Positions 8,963 through 16,783 of a stretch of 64,000 nt of DNA are shown here, piece after piece. The DNA comes from Acidimicrobiia bacterium (GTDB lineage Bacteria > Actinomycetota > Acidimicrobiia > Acidimicrobiales > Bin134). The stretch lies in NCBI GenBank assembly GCA_009842675.1, contig VYEX01000005.1, forward strand, positions 1 through 64,000, written 5' to 3'. Below the pieces are notes generated by a model. It did no database searches and was not told where the DNA came from. It saw only the letters and a list, made by a program, of their open reading frames with translations. How positions within the stretch are numbered: the first letter of the stretch is position 1; the number at the start of each line of letters is the position of its first letter. A program made the translations under genes and the position numbers.

Positions 8963-10069
8963 ATGAAGACACGGGCGGCGGTGTACCGGGAGCCGAATGC
9001 GCCGTTGGACATCGTGGAGCTGGACATCTGCAACCTGGCCCCCCAAGACGTGCTGGTGCGAATCACCCACAGCGGCATATGCCACAGCGACCTGCACGTC
9101 TACCACGGCAACCGCGATTGGGAAACCCCCATGATCCTCGGTCACGAAGGCGCCGGTGTGGTGGAGCATGTGGGGGAGGGCGTCACCGGGGTAAAGCCTG
9201 GCGACCGGGTGGTGCTGTCGCTGGTGGCCAGCTGCGGGCGTTGCCGTTCATGTGCTGCGGGCTTCGCCAACCGCTGCCAGGTGCTGCCCGCCTTTCCCAT
9301 CGGCACCTACTACGACGGTGGCCACCGCTTCGAGCGGAACGGTGAGGTCCACCACTCGTTCTGCACGGTGGGATCATTTGCCGAGCACGCCGTGGTCCAC
9401 TTCTCCAAAGCAGTGGCGGTGCCCGACGATGTGGGTTTGGACGTGGCCTGTTTGGTGGGCTGCGGGGTGCCCACCGGGGTGGGCTCGGCGGTCAACACCG
9501 CCAAGGTCCGCCGGGGGAGCACGTGCGTGGTCTACGGCTGCGGAGGGGTGGGCCTCAACGTGATCCAGGGTTGCCGCCTGATGGGCGCGGCCGAGATCGT
9601 GGCGGTGGACTTGCTGGCCGACAAGTTGGCCCTGGCCGAGAGATTCGGGGCCACCCATACCCTGAACGCGGCCAACGACGATCCGGTGGCCGCGGTGATG
9701 GAGATGACCGGGGGCCGAGGCGCCGACTATGCCTTCGAGGTGATCGGCACCGGGGCCACCTACATGAATGCCTGGAACTCAATCGGCATGGGCGGCTTAG
9801 CGGTGATGGTGGGGGGGCCGCCGCCGGGAACCCCGTTCCACGTCGACGCTAACGAGATCTACTTCGGCAAGGCGCTCACCGGCAGCATGTACGGCAACTC
9901 CTCGCCCGCTCGGGACTTCCCGTGGATCTTCGACCTCTACCGATCCGGCGAGCTCCTGCTGGACGAGCTAATAACCCAGCACCGCTCCCTCGAAGACGTC
10001 ACCGCCGCTCTCGACGAATTGGACACCGGCGGCGTTGTCCGCACTGTTCTGGACATCGGTCAGGAGTGA
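8963..10069 (+). CDS. Zinc-dependent alcohol dehydrogenase
   Basis: 368-residue medium-chain dehydrogenase/reductase, class III-like. Catalytic zinc ligands are Cys40 (SGICHSD) and His61-Glu62 (GHEGAGVV). The structural zinc lobe has four cysteines, Cys91, 94, 97 and 105, in CGRCRSCAAGFANRC. The Rossmann glycine motif is YGCGGVGLNVIQG near residue 196, followed by an acidic residue (VAVDLL), which favours NAD over NADP. GGGAGG-like ribosome binding sequence at 8949-8954 fixes the ATG at 8963. The substrate is some alcohol or aldehyde; formaldehyde (mycothiol-dependent) is possible but not shown. Convergent with an LLM oxidoreductase gene across two hairpins. Confidence 0.88.
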   Translation: MKTRAAVYREPNAPLDIVELDICNLAPQDVLVRITHSGICHSDLHVYHGNRDWETPMILGHEGAGVVEHVGEGVTGVKPGDRVVLSLVASCGRCRSCAAGFANRCQVLPAFPIGTYYDGGHRFERNGEVHHSFCTVGSFAEHAVVHFSKAVAVPDDVGLDVACLVGCGVPTGVGSAVNTAKVRRGSTCVVYGCGGVGLNVIQGCRLMGAAEIVAVDLLADKLALAERFGATHTLNAANDDPVAAVMEMTGGRGADYAFEVIGTGATYMNAWNSIGMGGLAVMVGGPPPGTPFHVDANEIYFGKALTGSMYGNSSPARDFPWIFDLYRSGELLLDELITQHRSLEDVTAALDELDTGGVVRTVLDIGQE

Positions 10070-10081
10070 GGGGTTAGATCA

Positions 10082-10141
10082 GCCCGGCGGATTATCGCCG
10101 GGCCATCAGACACAGCGCCCGGCGGATTATCGCCGGGCCAT
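10082..10141. terminator. Tandem identical hairpins between convergent genes
   Basis: Two perfect copies of a 25-nt unit occupy 10082-10106 and 10117-10141, separated by 10 nt. Each contains the inverted repeat GCCCGGCG / CGCCGGGC with loop GATTAT, so each RNA strand would form an 8-bp GC-only stem. They lie between the stop of the alcohol dehydrogenase (10069) and the stop of the minus-strand LLM gene (10141-10143), so a bidirectional, rho-independent-like terminator is the simplest reading. There is no U tract, which is common in GC-rich actinobacteria. The exact duplication suggests a mobile or slippage-generated repeat unit. Confidence 0.7.
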
Positions 10142-10995
10142 TAGGGAGAGCCAAATTCCTCAATCCAGCGGGTGTAGTCGTCGAGCACCGGCAGCACTTC
10201 GTCGGCTGAGCCGCCGTGGGGGAACCGCAGCACCACCTCGGTGATGCCGATGTCTCGGTAGTAGGCCAGCTTTCCGGGGTCGGGGTGGGTTCCGTAGGTG
10301 ACCAGTTCCAATTCGTCGATGCTTCGCCCGGCTTCTGCCATGGTCTCGGCTAGGTCAGCCAGGGCGGCCCTTATCCCGGCCCCACCGATCGGCATCCAGC
10401 CGTCGCCGAACTCGGCGATGTGGGCAAACGTGGTGGGGCCAGGTGCGGCGCCGATAATGGTGCGGATGCGGGGCTGTTGAATGGGTTTGGGCCAGCACCA
10501 CGAAGGTTCCATGTGAACGAATTCGCCGTGAAACTCGGCGACCTCCTGGCCCCACAGCGCCTGGGCGCACAGCATGTGCTCGCGTACTCGGGCGCGGCGG
10601 CGGGGCACGTCGATCCCGTGGTTTTCCATCTCCTCGTGATTCCAGCCGTAGCCCACGCCCAGCACCAAACGACCACCGCTCATCCAATCGAGGGTGGCGC
10701 ACTGCTTGGCGAAGGCTATGGGGTCGTGTTGGGCGGGCAATGCGACCCCCACTCCCAGTCCCACGGTTGTGGTGGCCTGGGCGCAGGCCGCCAAGGCGAT
10801 ATAGGGGTCGAGCGTGCGCAAGTAGGTCTCGGGCAGAACCTCCTCGCCGGTGGGCGGCGGGGTGCGCCTGCTGGTCGGGATGTGGGTGTGCTCGGGCAGG
10901 TAGATGCAGGCGTAGCCTCGGGCTTCTGCCTCTTGGGCCAGACGCATAGGCGACATGGACCGGTCGGTGGTCTGCATCATCACGCCAAATCGCAT
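10141..10995 (-). CDS. LLM class F420-dependent oxidoreductase
   Basis: 284-residue TIM-barrel enzyme of the luciferase-like monooxygenase superfamily, close to the TIGR03619 F420-dependent group. It begins MRFGVMMQTTDRSMSPMRLA. Other family marks are LTTVGLGVGVALPAQHDPI-like strands, SGGRLVLGVGYGWNHEE, and IIGAAPGPTTFAHIAEFGDGWMP near the C-terminus. The ATG at 10995 was preferred because everything upstream in that frame is antisense to ribA. Such proteins use reduced F420 or FMN; the substrate is unknown. The 3' end is convergent with the alcohol dehydrogenase gene, and the start is 123 bp from the divergent ribA. Confidence 0.85.
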   Translation of the reverse strand: MRFGVMMQTTDRSMSPMRLAQEAEARGYACIYLPEHTHIPTSRRTPPPTGEEVLPETYLRTLDPYIALAACAQATTTVGLGVGVALPAQHDPIAFAKQCATLDWMSGGRLVLGVGYGWNHEEMENHGIDVPRRRARVREHMLCAQALWGQEVAEFHGEFVHMEPSWCWPKPIQQPRIRTIIGAAPGPTTFAHIAEFGDGWMPIGGAGIRAALADLAETMAEAGRSIDELELVTYGTHPDPGKLAYYRDIGITEVVLRFPHGGSADEVLPVLDDYTRWIEEFGSP

Positions 10996-11118
10996 GGACA
11001 AAGCGTATGCCTTTCGGGCTATCTCCCTGCTTGGCCGTGCCAATGTGTCCCTTGCCAGCACATACTCCTCTTGGGCTGCCTGTTTGACTGCTCGCGGCGG
11101 TACTCTCAGGGCAGTCTC

Positions 11119-11727
11119 ATGAGACACCAACCCGAGATCAGGTTGATAGCCACCACCGAGGTACCCATGAATTGGGGTCGCTTCACCTGCCACGCCTTCG
11201 AATCGATGGACGATGGTGAGGAGCATGTGGCGTTCGCCCTCGGCGACATAGACAGTGCCGACGAGGTCTTGGTACGGGTACACAGCGAGTGCCTCACCGG
11301 CGATGTGTTCGGCTCGTGGCGCTGCGATTGCGGGGCACAACTGCACGCGGCCATGGATGCCATTGCCGACTGCGGCACTGGTGTATTGGTGTATCTGCGA
11401 GGCCATGAGGGCCGAGGTATCGGAATTGGCCACAAGGTCCAGGCCTACGCCCTTCAAGACAAGGGCCACGACACCGTGGACGCCAACCTGGAATTGGGCC
11501 TGCCGGTGGACGCTCGCACCTACGGCATCGGTGCCGCCATCCTGGCCGAGTTGGGTGTGAAGCGGGTCGCGCTGATGACCAACAACCCAACCAAGCACGA
11601 CGGATTGGCCTCATTCGGCCTGGAGATAGCTCGCCGGATTCCCCTCGAAGTGGCCCCCCGAACCGAAAACGTGGACTACCTCCGCACCAAACAGCAGCGC
11701 CTCGGCCATCTGCTCGATTTGGTGTAG
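11119..11727 (+). CDS. ribA: GTP cyclohydrolase II, stand-alone
   Basis: Converts GTP to 2,5-diamino-6-ribosylamino-4(3H)-pyrimidinone 5'-phosphate, the first step of riboflavin synthesis. 202 aa. Zinc ligands are in the motif SECLTGDVFGSWRCDCGAQL, and the GTP-binding loop is YLRGHEGRGIGIGHKVQAY; NVDYLRTKQQRLGH ends the family core. Many actinobacteria have RibA fused to RibB; here the RibB domain is absent, so this is a single-domain form. The ATG at 11119 gives a start only a few residues before the conserved region. It lies beside an LLM gene; LLM enzymes use FMN or F420, whose deazaflavin part also derives from this branch. No FMN riboswitch is visible upstream. Confidence 0.9.
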   Translation: MRHQPEIRLIATTEVPMNWGRFTCHAFESMDDGEEHVAFALGDIDSADEVLVRVHSECLTGDVFGSWRCDCGAQLHAAMDAIADCGTGVLVYLRGHEGRGIGIGHKVQAYALQDKGHDTVDANLELGLPVDARTYGIGAAILAELGVKRVALMTNNPTKHDGLASFGLEIARRIPLEVAPRTENVDYLRTKQQRLGHLLDLV

Positions 11728-11733
11728 AGAAAA

Positions 11734-12477
11734 TCAGCCCTCTGGTCTCGCAGTCGACAAAAGCGAGGCCGCCTCGCGATCGACAACCACGGAGACATCG
11801 GCGTGCAGTTGAACTGCGGAGGCCGGAGTCTCAACCGACACCGGTCCTTCGAGGGCATCACGGATCGGACGGGCCTTGTGTTTGCCAAGGGCGACGAGAA
11901 GGATCTTCTTCGCCTGCAAGATGGTTCCGATTCCCTGGGTAATCGCCAGGCTAGGGACGTCATCGATCGAGTCGAAGAACCGAGCATTGTCACTTCGCGT
12001 CTGCTCACAGAGCGCAACAACGCTTGATGGCTCGTCGAATGGAGTGCCCGGTTCGTTGAATGCGATGTGACCGTTGCTCCCGATGCCGAGAAGTTGGATG
12101 TCGATTCGAGCCTTGGTCACCAGTTGGTCGTAGCGCCAGGCCTCAGCCTCAAGGTCGGGTGCTCTCCCATCGGGCCCGAACACCGCGTCATCGCCCAGGT
12201 CGACATGATCGGCAAGACCCGTCCTGATCACGTTTCGGAAGGCCTGAGGGTGCCTGGGTTCAAGGCCGACGTACTCGTCAAGCAAGTAGACAGACGTTCC
12301 AGAGAAGCTGAGCGCGCCGGCTTGGTACCGATCAACCAGAGATCGATAGATGCCGACCATCGTGCTGCCGGTCGCCATACCGATGCGGGGCCGGAGTCTT
12401 GACCGGACGACGCCCTCTACGATGTCGGCTGCCTTTACGGCAGCCGCTGCGGCATCTTTGGCGATAAACACCTGCAC
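11734..12477 (-). CDS. nagB: Glucosamine-6-phosphate deaminase-like protein
   Basis: 247 aa, NagB/RpiA superfamily. Predicted to convert an amino-sugar 6-phosphate to ketose phosphate plus ammonia. Family motifs: phosphate loop GMATGSTMVGIY, catalytic YLLDEYVGL, QLLGIGSNGHIAFNEPGT with Asn in the DGH position as in Gram-positive enzymes, and LLVALGKHKA. No ATG is available; GTG 12477 fits the length of the family. It is the last gene of the seven-gene operon starting at 19212, 17 bp after the ABC ATPase. No nagA or separate sugar kinase is present, so the true substrate may differ from GlcN-6-P. Confidence 0.82.
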   Translation of the reverse strand: MQVFIAKDAAAAAVKAADIVEGVVRSRLRPRIGMATGSTMVGIYRSLVDRYQAGALSFSGTSVYLLDEYVGLEPRHPQAFRNVIRTGLADHVDLGDDAVFGPDGRAPDLEAEAWRYDQLVTKARIDIQLLGIGSNGHIAFNEPGTPFDEPSSVVALCEQTRSDNARFFDSIDDVPSLAITQGIGTILQAKKILLVALGKHKARPIRDALEGPVSVETPASAVQLHADVSVVVDREAASLLSTARPEG

Positions 12478-12494
12478 GGACGGAATCCGATGCT

Positions 12495-13256
12495 TCAGCC
12501 GGTGCCGCGGGCCCCGGTGATGTATGACACAAGGTCGTCCTTGGTGACGTCGGCCACGTTGACTTCGGCGCACTTACGTCCTTGGTAGAGCACCACTGCT
12601 TGGTCGCACACTGCCAGCACCCGGTCCATGTTGTGGGTGATAAGCAGTACCGCTACTCCCTGGTCTCGCAGATTGACTATGAGGTCGAGAACCCGTTGGG
12701 TTTGCTCTACGCCGAGGGCGGCAGCAGGCTCATCGAGCAGCACAATCTGCTGGCCCCAGGCTACCGCCCGCCCAATGGCGACAGCCTGGCGCTGTCCGCC
12801 GGAGAGCGAGCCGACTGAACGCCTCAGCGACGGAATTCGGATGTCGAGGCGAGCCAGCGTGGAAGCACATTCCTGGCGCATGCGCCGTTTGTCGAGCAAG
12901 CCGATGCGGGCCCCCAGCCATCCCCCTCGGGTGTGCTCGCGGTTCAAGAAGAGGTTCTCGGCCACATCGAGCGGATCGATAACCGACAACGTCTGATGAA
13001 CGGTCTCGATGCCCAGCTCTCGTGCGTGGCGTGAAGAGCTGATGCGGTGCTCTGTCCCCTGGACGAAGATGTGGCCCGCGTCGGGTTGGTAGAGGCCGGA
13101 GATGCATTTCACCAGGGTCGACTTCCCCGCCCCGTTGTCGCCCAACAAAGCGGTGACCCGACCGTGGTGCAATTCAATGGAAACGTCGTCAAGGGCTTGT
13201 ACAGCCCGAAACGACTTCGAGATGCCAGAGGCGACCAACGCGGGGGCACTGCTCAT
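12495..13256 (-). CDS. Sugar-type (CUT2) ABC transporter ATPase, single domain
   Basis: 253 aa cytoplasmic ATPase. Walker A GDNGAGKST, signature SVGSLSGGQRQAVAIGRA, Walker B QIVLLDEPAAALG and H-loop LLITHNMDRV are intact. RbsA/MglA-type ATPases of this class normally contain two nucleotide-binding domains in about 500 aa; this one has one, like FrcA, and would act as a homodimer. ATG 13256 is favoured over 13286 because GGGAGGG stands 5-6 nt upstream of it. It works with the permease at 14510 and the binding protein at 15549. Unusually, the PLP enzyme gene separates ATPase and permease within the operon. Confidence 0.88.
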   Translation of the reverse strand: MSSAPALVASGISKSFRAVQALDDVSIELHHGRVTALLGDNGAGKSTLVKCISGLYQPDAGHIFVQGTEHRISSSRHARELGIETVHQTLSVIDPLDVAENLFLNREHTRGGWLGARIGLLDKRRMRQECASTLARLDIRIPSLRRSVGSLSGGQRQAVAIGRAVAWGQQIVLLDEPAAALGVEQTQRVLDLIVNLRDQGVAVLLITHNMDRVLAVCDQAVVLYQGRKCAEVNVADVTKDDLVSYITGARGTG

Positions 13257-13292
13257 GGTCTGCCCTCCCTGCTCATCGACTGCCATCCCCGC

Positions 13293-14507
13293 TCATCGGG
13301 AGCCCTTCCAGGCGACCGGATTGCCCAGCACGTCCCAGACGCCGGCCACCGATGGGTTGTCCGAGCGCACTCCAGCCACACCGACAACAAATGCCCTGGT
13401 CACGAAGGCTTGGATGCGAAAACCGAAGACGACAGTATCGCCCTCGCTGACGGTGCGACCCGGTTCAAGCCTCAATTTGGCGTAGTAGTCGATGGCGGCG
13501 GGTTCGGGCATGTCCACGGGCACGGGCTCAGTCACCGCCTCGCTGGGGTCGTGGGCAACGACGGCGGTGGTCTGGTAGTCCCCGAATACGGGGTCGATAT
13601 AGAGACCCCCGCCAAAGCAGAACGGGATGCCCTGATGGATGTGGGCGATCTCGCTGACGTAGCAGACCGCAGGTTGTTCGGGCAGGTCGCCCACCGCATG
13701 CAGGGGAGTGGTTCCGGTGAGCCCATGCCCCGGCTCAACTTGCGTGGCCCCTGCCTCGGCGAGCTTCGACAGCACTGCTGTAGATGTTGTGCCCGGCGCG
13801 TTGATCTGGAGCATGTCTTGGTCTTCGCCGCCCAAATGTTGCCGGGCAGACTCAGCGGCTCGAGCCAGGGTTGCCATGTTGGGAGTGACCCGAGCGCCTC
13901 CAGTATGCGGATCGAAAAGCAGGGCGGGAAACGTCGTGAGGCCGGCGAACCGAACGCCGGGGAGGCCGCCGATATGGTCGATCATGGCGCTCAGCTCTTC
14001 GATGGGGACGCCGCCCTCATGGCCGGTGTAGAACTCGTCGCCGTCAGCGAACACCCTCACCAGCAGTTTCTGGACCCGCCCGAGGCGAGCGGCCGCGGCC
14101 GAGGCCTCAGCCGCCTTGTTGGGCGAGAACACCGTCCAATAGTCGGGTTCCATGGCAATGGCCTCACCGGTCTCGGCCGCAGCTACTTGCACGAGGTGGC
14201 CGATGTGTCCGAGGTTGTGCCCGTTGGCGGTTATGGGTCGAGCGCAGGCCATGTCGACAGCCACGTATCCGTCGACACCAGCTCCTGTTATGGCATTGAG
14301 AGCACTTGGCGCCCTACCCAATTGCTTGGTCATGGCGTACACAGTCAAACCCAGTGCCTTGGCTTCGCCCACGAGGTGGGCGGTGTTGGCGGACACGGCA
14401 TCGAGGTCCACCGCATAGCTGTTGGCTGGGATGGCGCCAGCCTGGTGCAGCGCCACTGCCGATTCCACGAAGGCCGGGTTCTTGCTCCGAAGCGATTGCA
14501 GGAACAC
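13293..14507 (-). CDS. YhfX-like PLP-dependent enzyme (alanine racemase fold)
   Basis: 404-residue fold-type III PLP protein resembling YhfX: an alanine-racemase-like barrel with Lys61 in VYAMTKQLGRAP as the expected PLP lysine, followed by a C-terminal beta domain. Other conserved-looking stretches are FAGLTTFPALLFD, QINAPGTTSTAVLSKLAEAG and ATQVEPGHGLTGTTPLHA. No reaction is firmly assigned for the YhfX family; racemisation or retro-aldol cleavage of an amino acid are the usual suggestions. It is embedded between permease (2 bp away) and ATPase (36 bp) genes of a CUT2 importer, so it very probably acts on the imported compound or its deacylated product. Confidence 0.78.
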   Translation of the reverse strand: MFLQSLRSKNPAFVESAVALHQAGAIPANSYAVDLDAVSANTAHLVGEAKALGLTVYAMTKQLGRAPSALNAITGAGVDGYVAVDMACARPITANGHNLGHIGHLVQVAAAETGEAIAMEPDYWTVFSPNKAAEASAAAARLGRVQKLLVRVFADGDEFYTGHEGGVPIEELSAMIDHIGGLPGVRFAGLTTFPALLFDPHTGGARVTPNMATLARAAESARQHLGGEDQDMLQINAPGTTSTAVLSKLAEAGATQVEPGHGLTGTTPLHAVGDLPEQPAVCYVSEIAHIHQGIPFCFGGGLYIDPVFGDYQTTAVVAHDPSEAVTEPVPVDMPEPAAIDYYAKLRLEPGRTVSEGDTVVFGFRIQAFVTRAFVVGVAGVRSDNPSVAGVWDVLGNPVAWKGSR

Positions 14508-14509
14508 CG

Positions 14510-15520
14510 TCAGGTCTCCTTGGCTTCTCGCATGCTCAGGGCCACGGCCAAGATGATGATCACACCCCGGGCGATGAGCTGGTCGGCCACTTCCAACCCC
14601 ATGAGGATGAGGCCGTTGTTGAGCATGGCCATGATCAGGGCGCCGGTGACGGCTCCCAGTATCGACGCCCGACCGCCGAACAAATTCGTTCCGCCGATCA
14701 CCACCGCGGCGATGACGGTGAGAAGGTAGTCCTCTCCGAGGTCATGGCGGCCGATGCTGAGGCGGCCGGCGAGGAGAATCCCGGCGAATCCCGCCGCGGT
14801 GGCGCTCACCACCAGAGCGGAGATCTTCACCCGGGCCGTGTTGATCCCCGCTGCGTTGGCTGCATCTCGATCTGCTCCGGTAGACAACACATGGCGTCCC
14901 CAGCGCAGGTGGTGCAGCGCAAAGTGCCCGAGTATCCCGACGACGACGATCCAGATCAGCAGCGAGGAGACCGGGCCCAGTCCGCCGGCGCCGAAAATCC
15001 CGCTAAACCGATCGTTGCGGATGGGCAGCGACTGCAAGTCGTTCCAATTTCGGGCAATACCGCTGATGATGCCCAGCATTCCCAGCGTCACCAGAAACGA
15101 CGGGATTCGCACCTTCACGGTGATGAGCCCGTTTACGATCCCGACCAGCGCCGATGCCCCGAGAGCCGCCAGTGCGCCAGCCAGAAAGCCGTGGTTTCCC
15201 ACGATTTCTGCGGCCACCAGCGACGAGAGCGCAACCACCGAGCCGACCGAGAGGTCGATCTCGCCTGCGGCCAGAGCGAATGCCATGCCCACCGCCATGA
15301 CCGCGATCGGTGCAGCCTGTCGACCGATGTTGAGCAGGTTGGAGGAGCTGAGGAACCCGTCGTCGTGCAGGATGATGCTAAACGTGGCCAGGATCAGGGC
15401 GAACGCCAGGTAGACGACGTACTGGCGAAGCCCGCCGTTATGACGGTAGCGGTCGATCCAGGCCTCGACCGGGGAGGGGAGACCGGCCGAGGCCTGTTTG
15501 CTGATCGACTTTCTAATCAC
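14510..15520 (-). CDS. Sugar-type (CUT2) ABC transporter permease
   Basis: 336-residue integral membrane protein of the RbsC/BPD_transp_2 type, with about eight to ten hydrophobic helices. Typical stretches include VMAVGMAFALAAGEIDLSVG, which is the conserved substrate-path motif of ribose-type permeases, and VIAAVVIGGTNLFGGRASIL. It starts at GTG 15520, 28 bp after the binding-protein stop. Together with the binding protein (15549) and ATPase (12495) it forms one importer. CUT2 systems take up monosaccharides, nucleosides or autoinducer-like molecules; neighbours NagB and a deacylase suggest an amino-sugar-like or N-acylated ligand. Confidence 0.9.
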   Translation of the reverse strand: MIRKSISKQASAGLPSPVEAWIDRYRHNGGLRQYVVYLAFALILATFSIILHDDGFLSSSNLLNIGRQAAPIAVMAVGMAFALAAGEIDLSVGSVVALSSLVAAEIVGNHGFLAGALAALGASALVGIVNGLITVKVRIPSFLVTLGMLGIISGIARNWNDLQSLPIRNDRFSGIFGAGGLGPVSSLLIWIVVVGILGHFALHHLRWGRHVLSTGADRDAANAAGINTARVKISALVVSATAAGFAGILLAGRLSIGRHDLGEDYLLTVIAAVVIGGTNLFGGRASILGAVTGALIMAMLNNGLILMGLEVADQLIARGVIIILAVALSMREAKET

Positions 15521-15548
15521 CTGTGCAGGTTATTTCTCCGTCAGACCA

Positions 15549-16769
15549 CTAGCCGCCGAGGGCGTCAAGCACCTCTTGCGGCGGGTCGGCGGCCAGCGAC
15601 ACCCGGTATGCCTCGACGATGTTGGCAGCAGTTACCTCGATGGCAGGTACAACCACGAATGGAGGCGCTTGCTTCCCGAGCAGGCCATAGGCGCCCTCGG
15701 TGGCCATTGTCCGGCCTATCTCGTAGGCCTCGTCAGCGGCGATGCCCACGATGTTGCCGCCTTCCACGAGGTCGAGGGAGACGTTGGTGTCCAAGTCCAT
15801 GGTCACCACCGCCACATCGCTGGCCCCCGCGGCTCGAAGCGCCGCCAGCACGCCGTCGGCGGGGCCGGCCGACCACGGGGCGTAGATGCCGTCGAGGCCG
15901 GGATTGCGGGTCAACATGGTGGAGGCGATGTCCTCGGCAGTGGCCGGGTCGGCCAGACCCTGCTCGGCCACGATCTGGATCCCGGGGAAGTTGATCTCGA
16001 TCCAAGCCTTGAAGGCCTGGTCGCGCTGGTTGGTCACATAGAACGGGGCATCGTGGAAGATGAATCCGATCTCGCCTTCTCCGCCCAGCGCGTTGCCGAG
16101 CAAATTGGCGGCGGCGATGCCCATTGCGGCCAGGTCATCGGTCACCACTCCGACGAATTCTTGACCCTGCGTGTACCCCTCCGGGGTCGTGGACAAGAAC
16201 ACCAGCTGCACGCCGGCATCGACGGCGGGCCGGAAGCCTTCTGCCGCGGACACCGGGTCGATGGTGAGGCTGAGGATGATGTCGGGGTTGAGCGCCATTG
16301 CCGTTTCGACGTCGTTGGCCTGCTGGGCGGGGTCGAAACCAGCCTCGGTTTCTACCACTACGTCGATGCCCATCTCGGCGAAGGCATCGCGCGCCCCCTG
16401 GCTCACCGCATCGGTAAAGGCCCCGGAGATGTGCCAGAGCAAGGCGGCGGTGTAGCCGCCCTCTTGGATCTGGGCCAGCTCATCGGCGGTGAGAACGATC
16501 TCTCCTGACGGGCTAGCCGGCTCTCCGTTCGGCCCTTGGGTTACCGGGGCTTCCCTAGCCGGAGCTTCCTCTTCGGTGGGCTCGGGCTCAGGCTCGGGTT
16601 CGGGTTCGTCAGGCGGTTCGGGGGCCGCGGTGGGCGCGGCGGTTGCCGGCGCAGCCGTGGCTTCGCTGCTGCTGTCATCGTCGTCGTTGCCGCACGCCGC
16701 GGCCACCAAGACGAAAACGGCAAGAAGTGCGCTCAGTACGAGCCATCGCGATCTCTTTCGTGGTTGCAT
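15549..16769 (-). CDS. Substrate-binding lipoprotein of CUT2 ABC transporter
   Basis: 406 aa. Signal peptide with lipobox LVAAACGNDDDD near residue 30, so lipid-anchored outside the membrane. A low-complexity linker of Ala/Pro then Glu-Pro repeats (about residues 40-80) precedes a periplasmic-binding-protein type I domain (Peripla_BP_4, RbsB/LacI-like), e.g. DIILSLTIDPVSAAEGFRPA and LDGIYAPWSAGPADGVLAAL. ATG 16769 has GAGGAGA 8 nt upstream. It follows the M20 gene by 14 bp. The ligand is unknown. Its mature N-terminus CGNDDDD is shared with two unrelated binding proteins in this window. Confidence 0.9.
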   Translation of the reverse strand: MQPRKRSRWLVLSALLAVFVLVAAACGNDDDDSSSEATAAPATAAPTAAPEPPDEPEPEPEPEPTEEEAPAREAPVTQGPNGEPASPSGEIVLTADELAQIQEGGYTAALLWHISGAFTDAVSQGARDAFAEMGIDVVVETEAGFDPAQQANDVETAMALNPDIILSLTIDPVSAAEGFRPAVDAGVQLVFLSTTPEGYTQGQEFVGVVTDDLAAMGIAAANLLGNALGGEGEIGFIFHDAPFYVTNQRDQAFKAWIEINFPGIQIVAEQGLADPATAEDIASTMLTRNPGLDGIYAPWSAGPADGVLAALRAAGASDVAVVTMDLDTNVSLDLVEGGNIVGIAADEAYEIGRTMATEGAYGLLGKQAPPFVVVPAIEVTAANIVEAYRVSLAADPPQEVLDALGG

Positions 16770-16783
16770 GGGTATCTCCTCTT

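Noticed and set aside
10996-11598. N-terminal extension of the LLM oxidoreductase on the minus strand
   Set aside because: It is the complement of ribA, whose motifs are complete; the LLM family start lies at 10995.
12030-12060. Loss of a catalytic Asp in NagB (SNGH instead of NDGH)
   Set aside because: Gram-positive NagB proteins also have Asn before Gly-His at this place, so it is not an inactivating change.
13047-14729. 560-codon open frame on the plus strand
   Set aside because: Antisense to the YhfX and ABC ATPase genes, with His/Gly-rich sequence typical of shadow frames and no domain.
16560-16620. Short tandem sequence rich in tcgggctcgg as a non-coding repeat
   Set aside because: It encodes the Glu-Pro linker of the binding lipoprotein.
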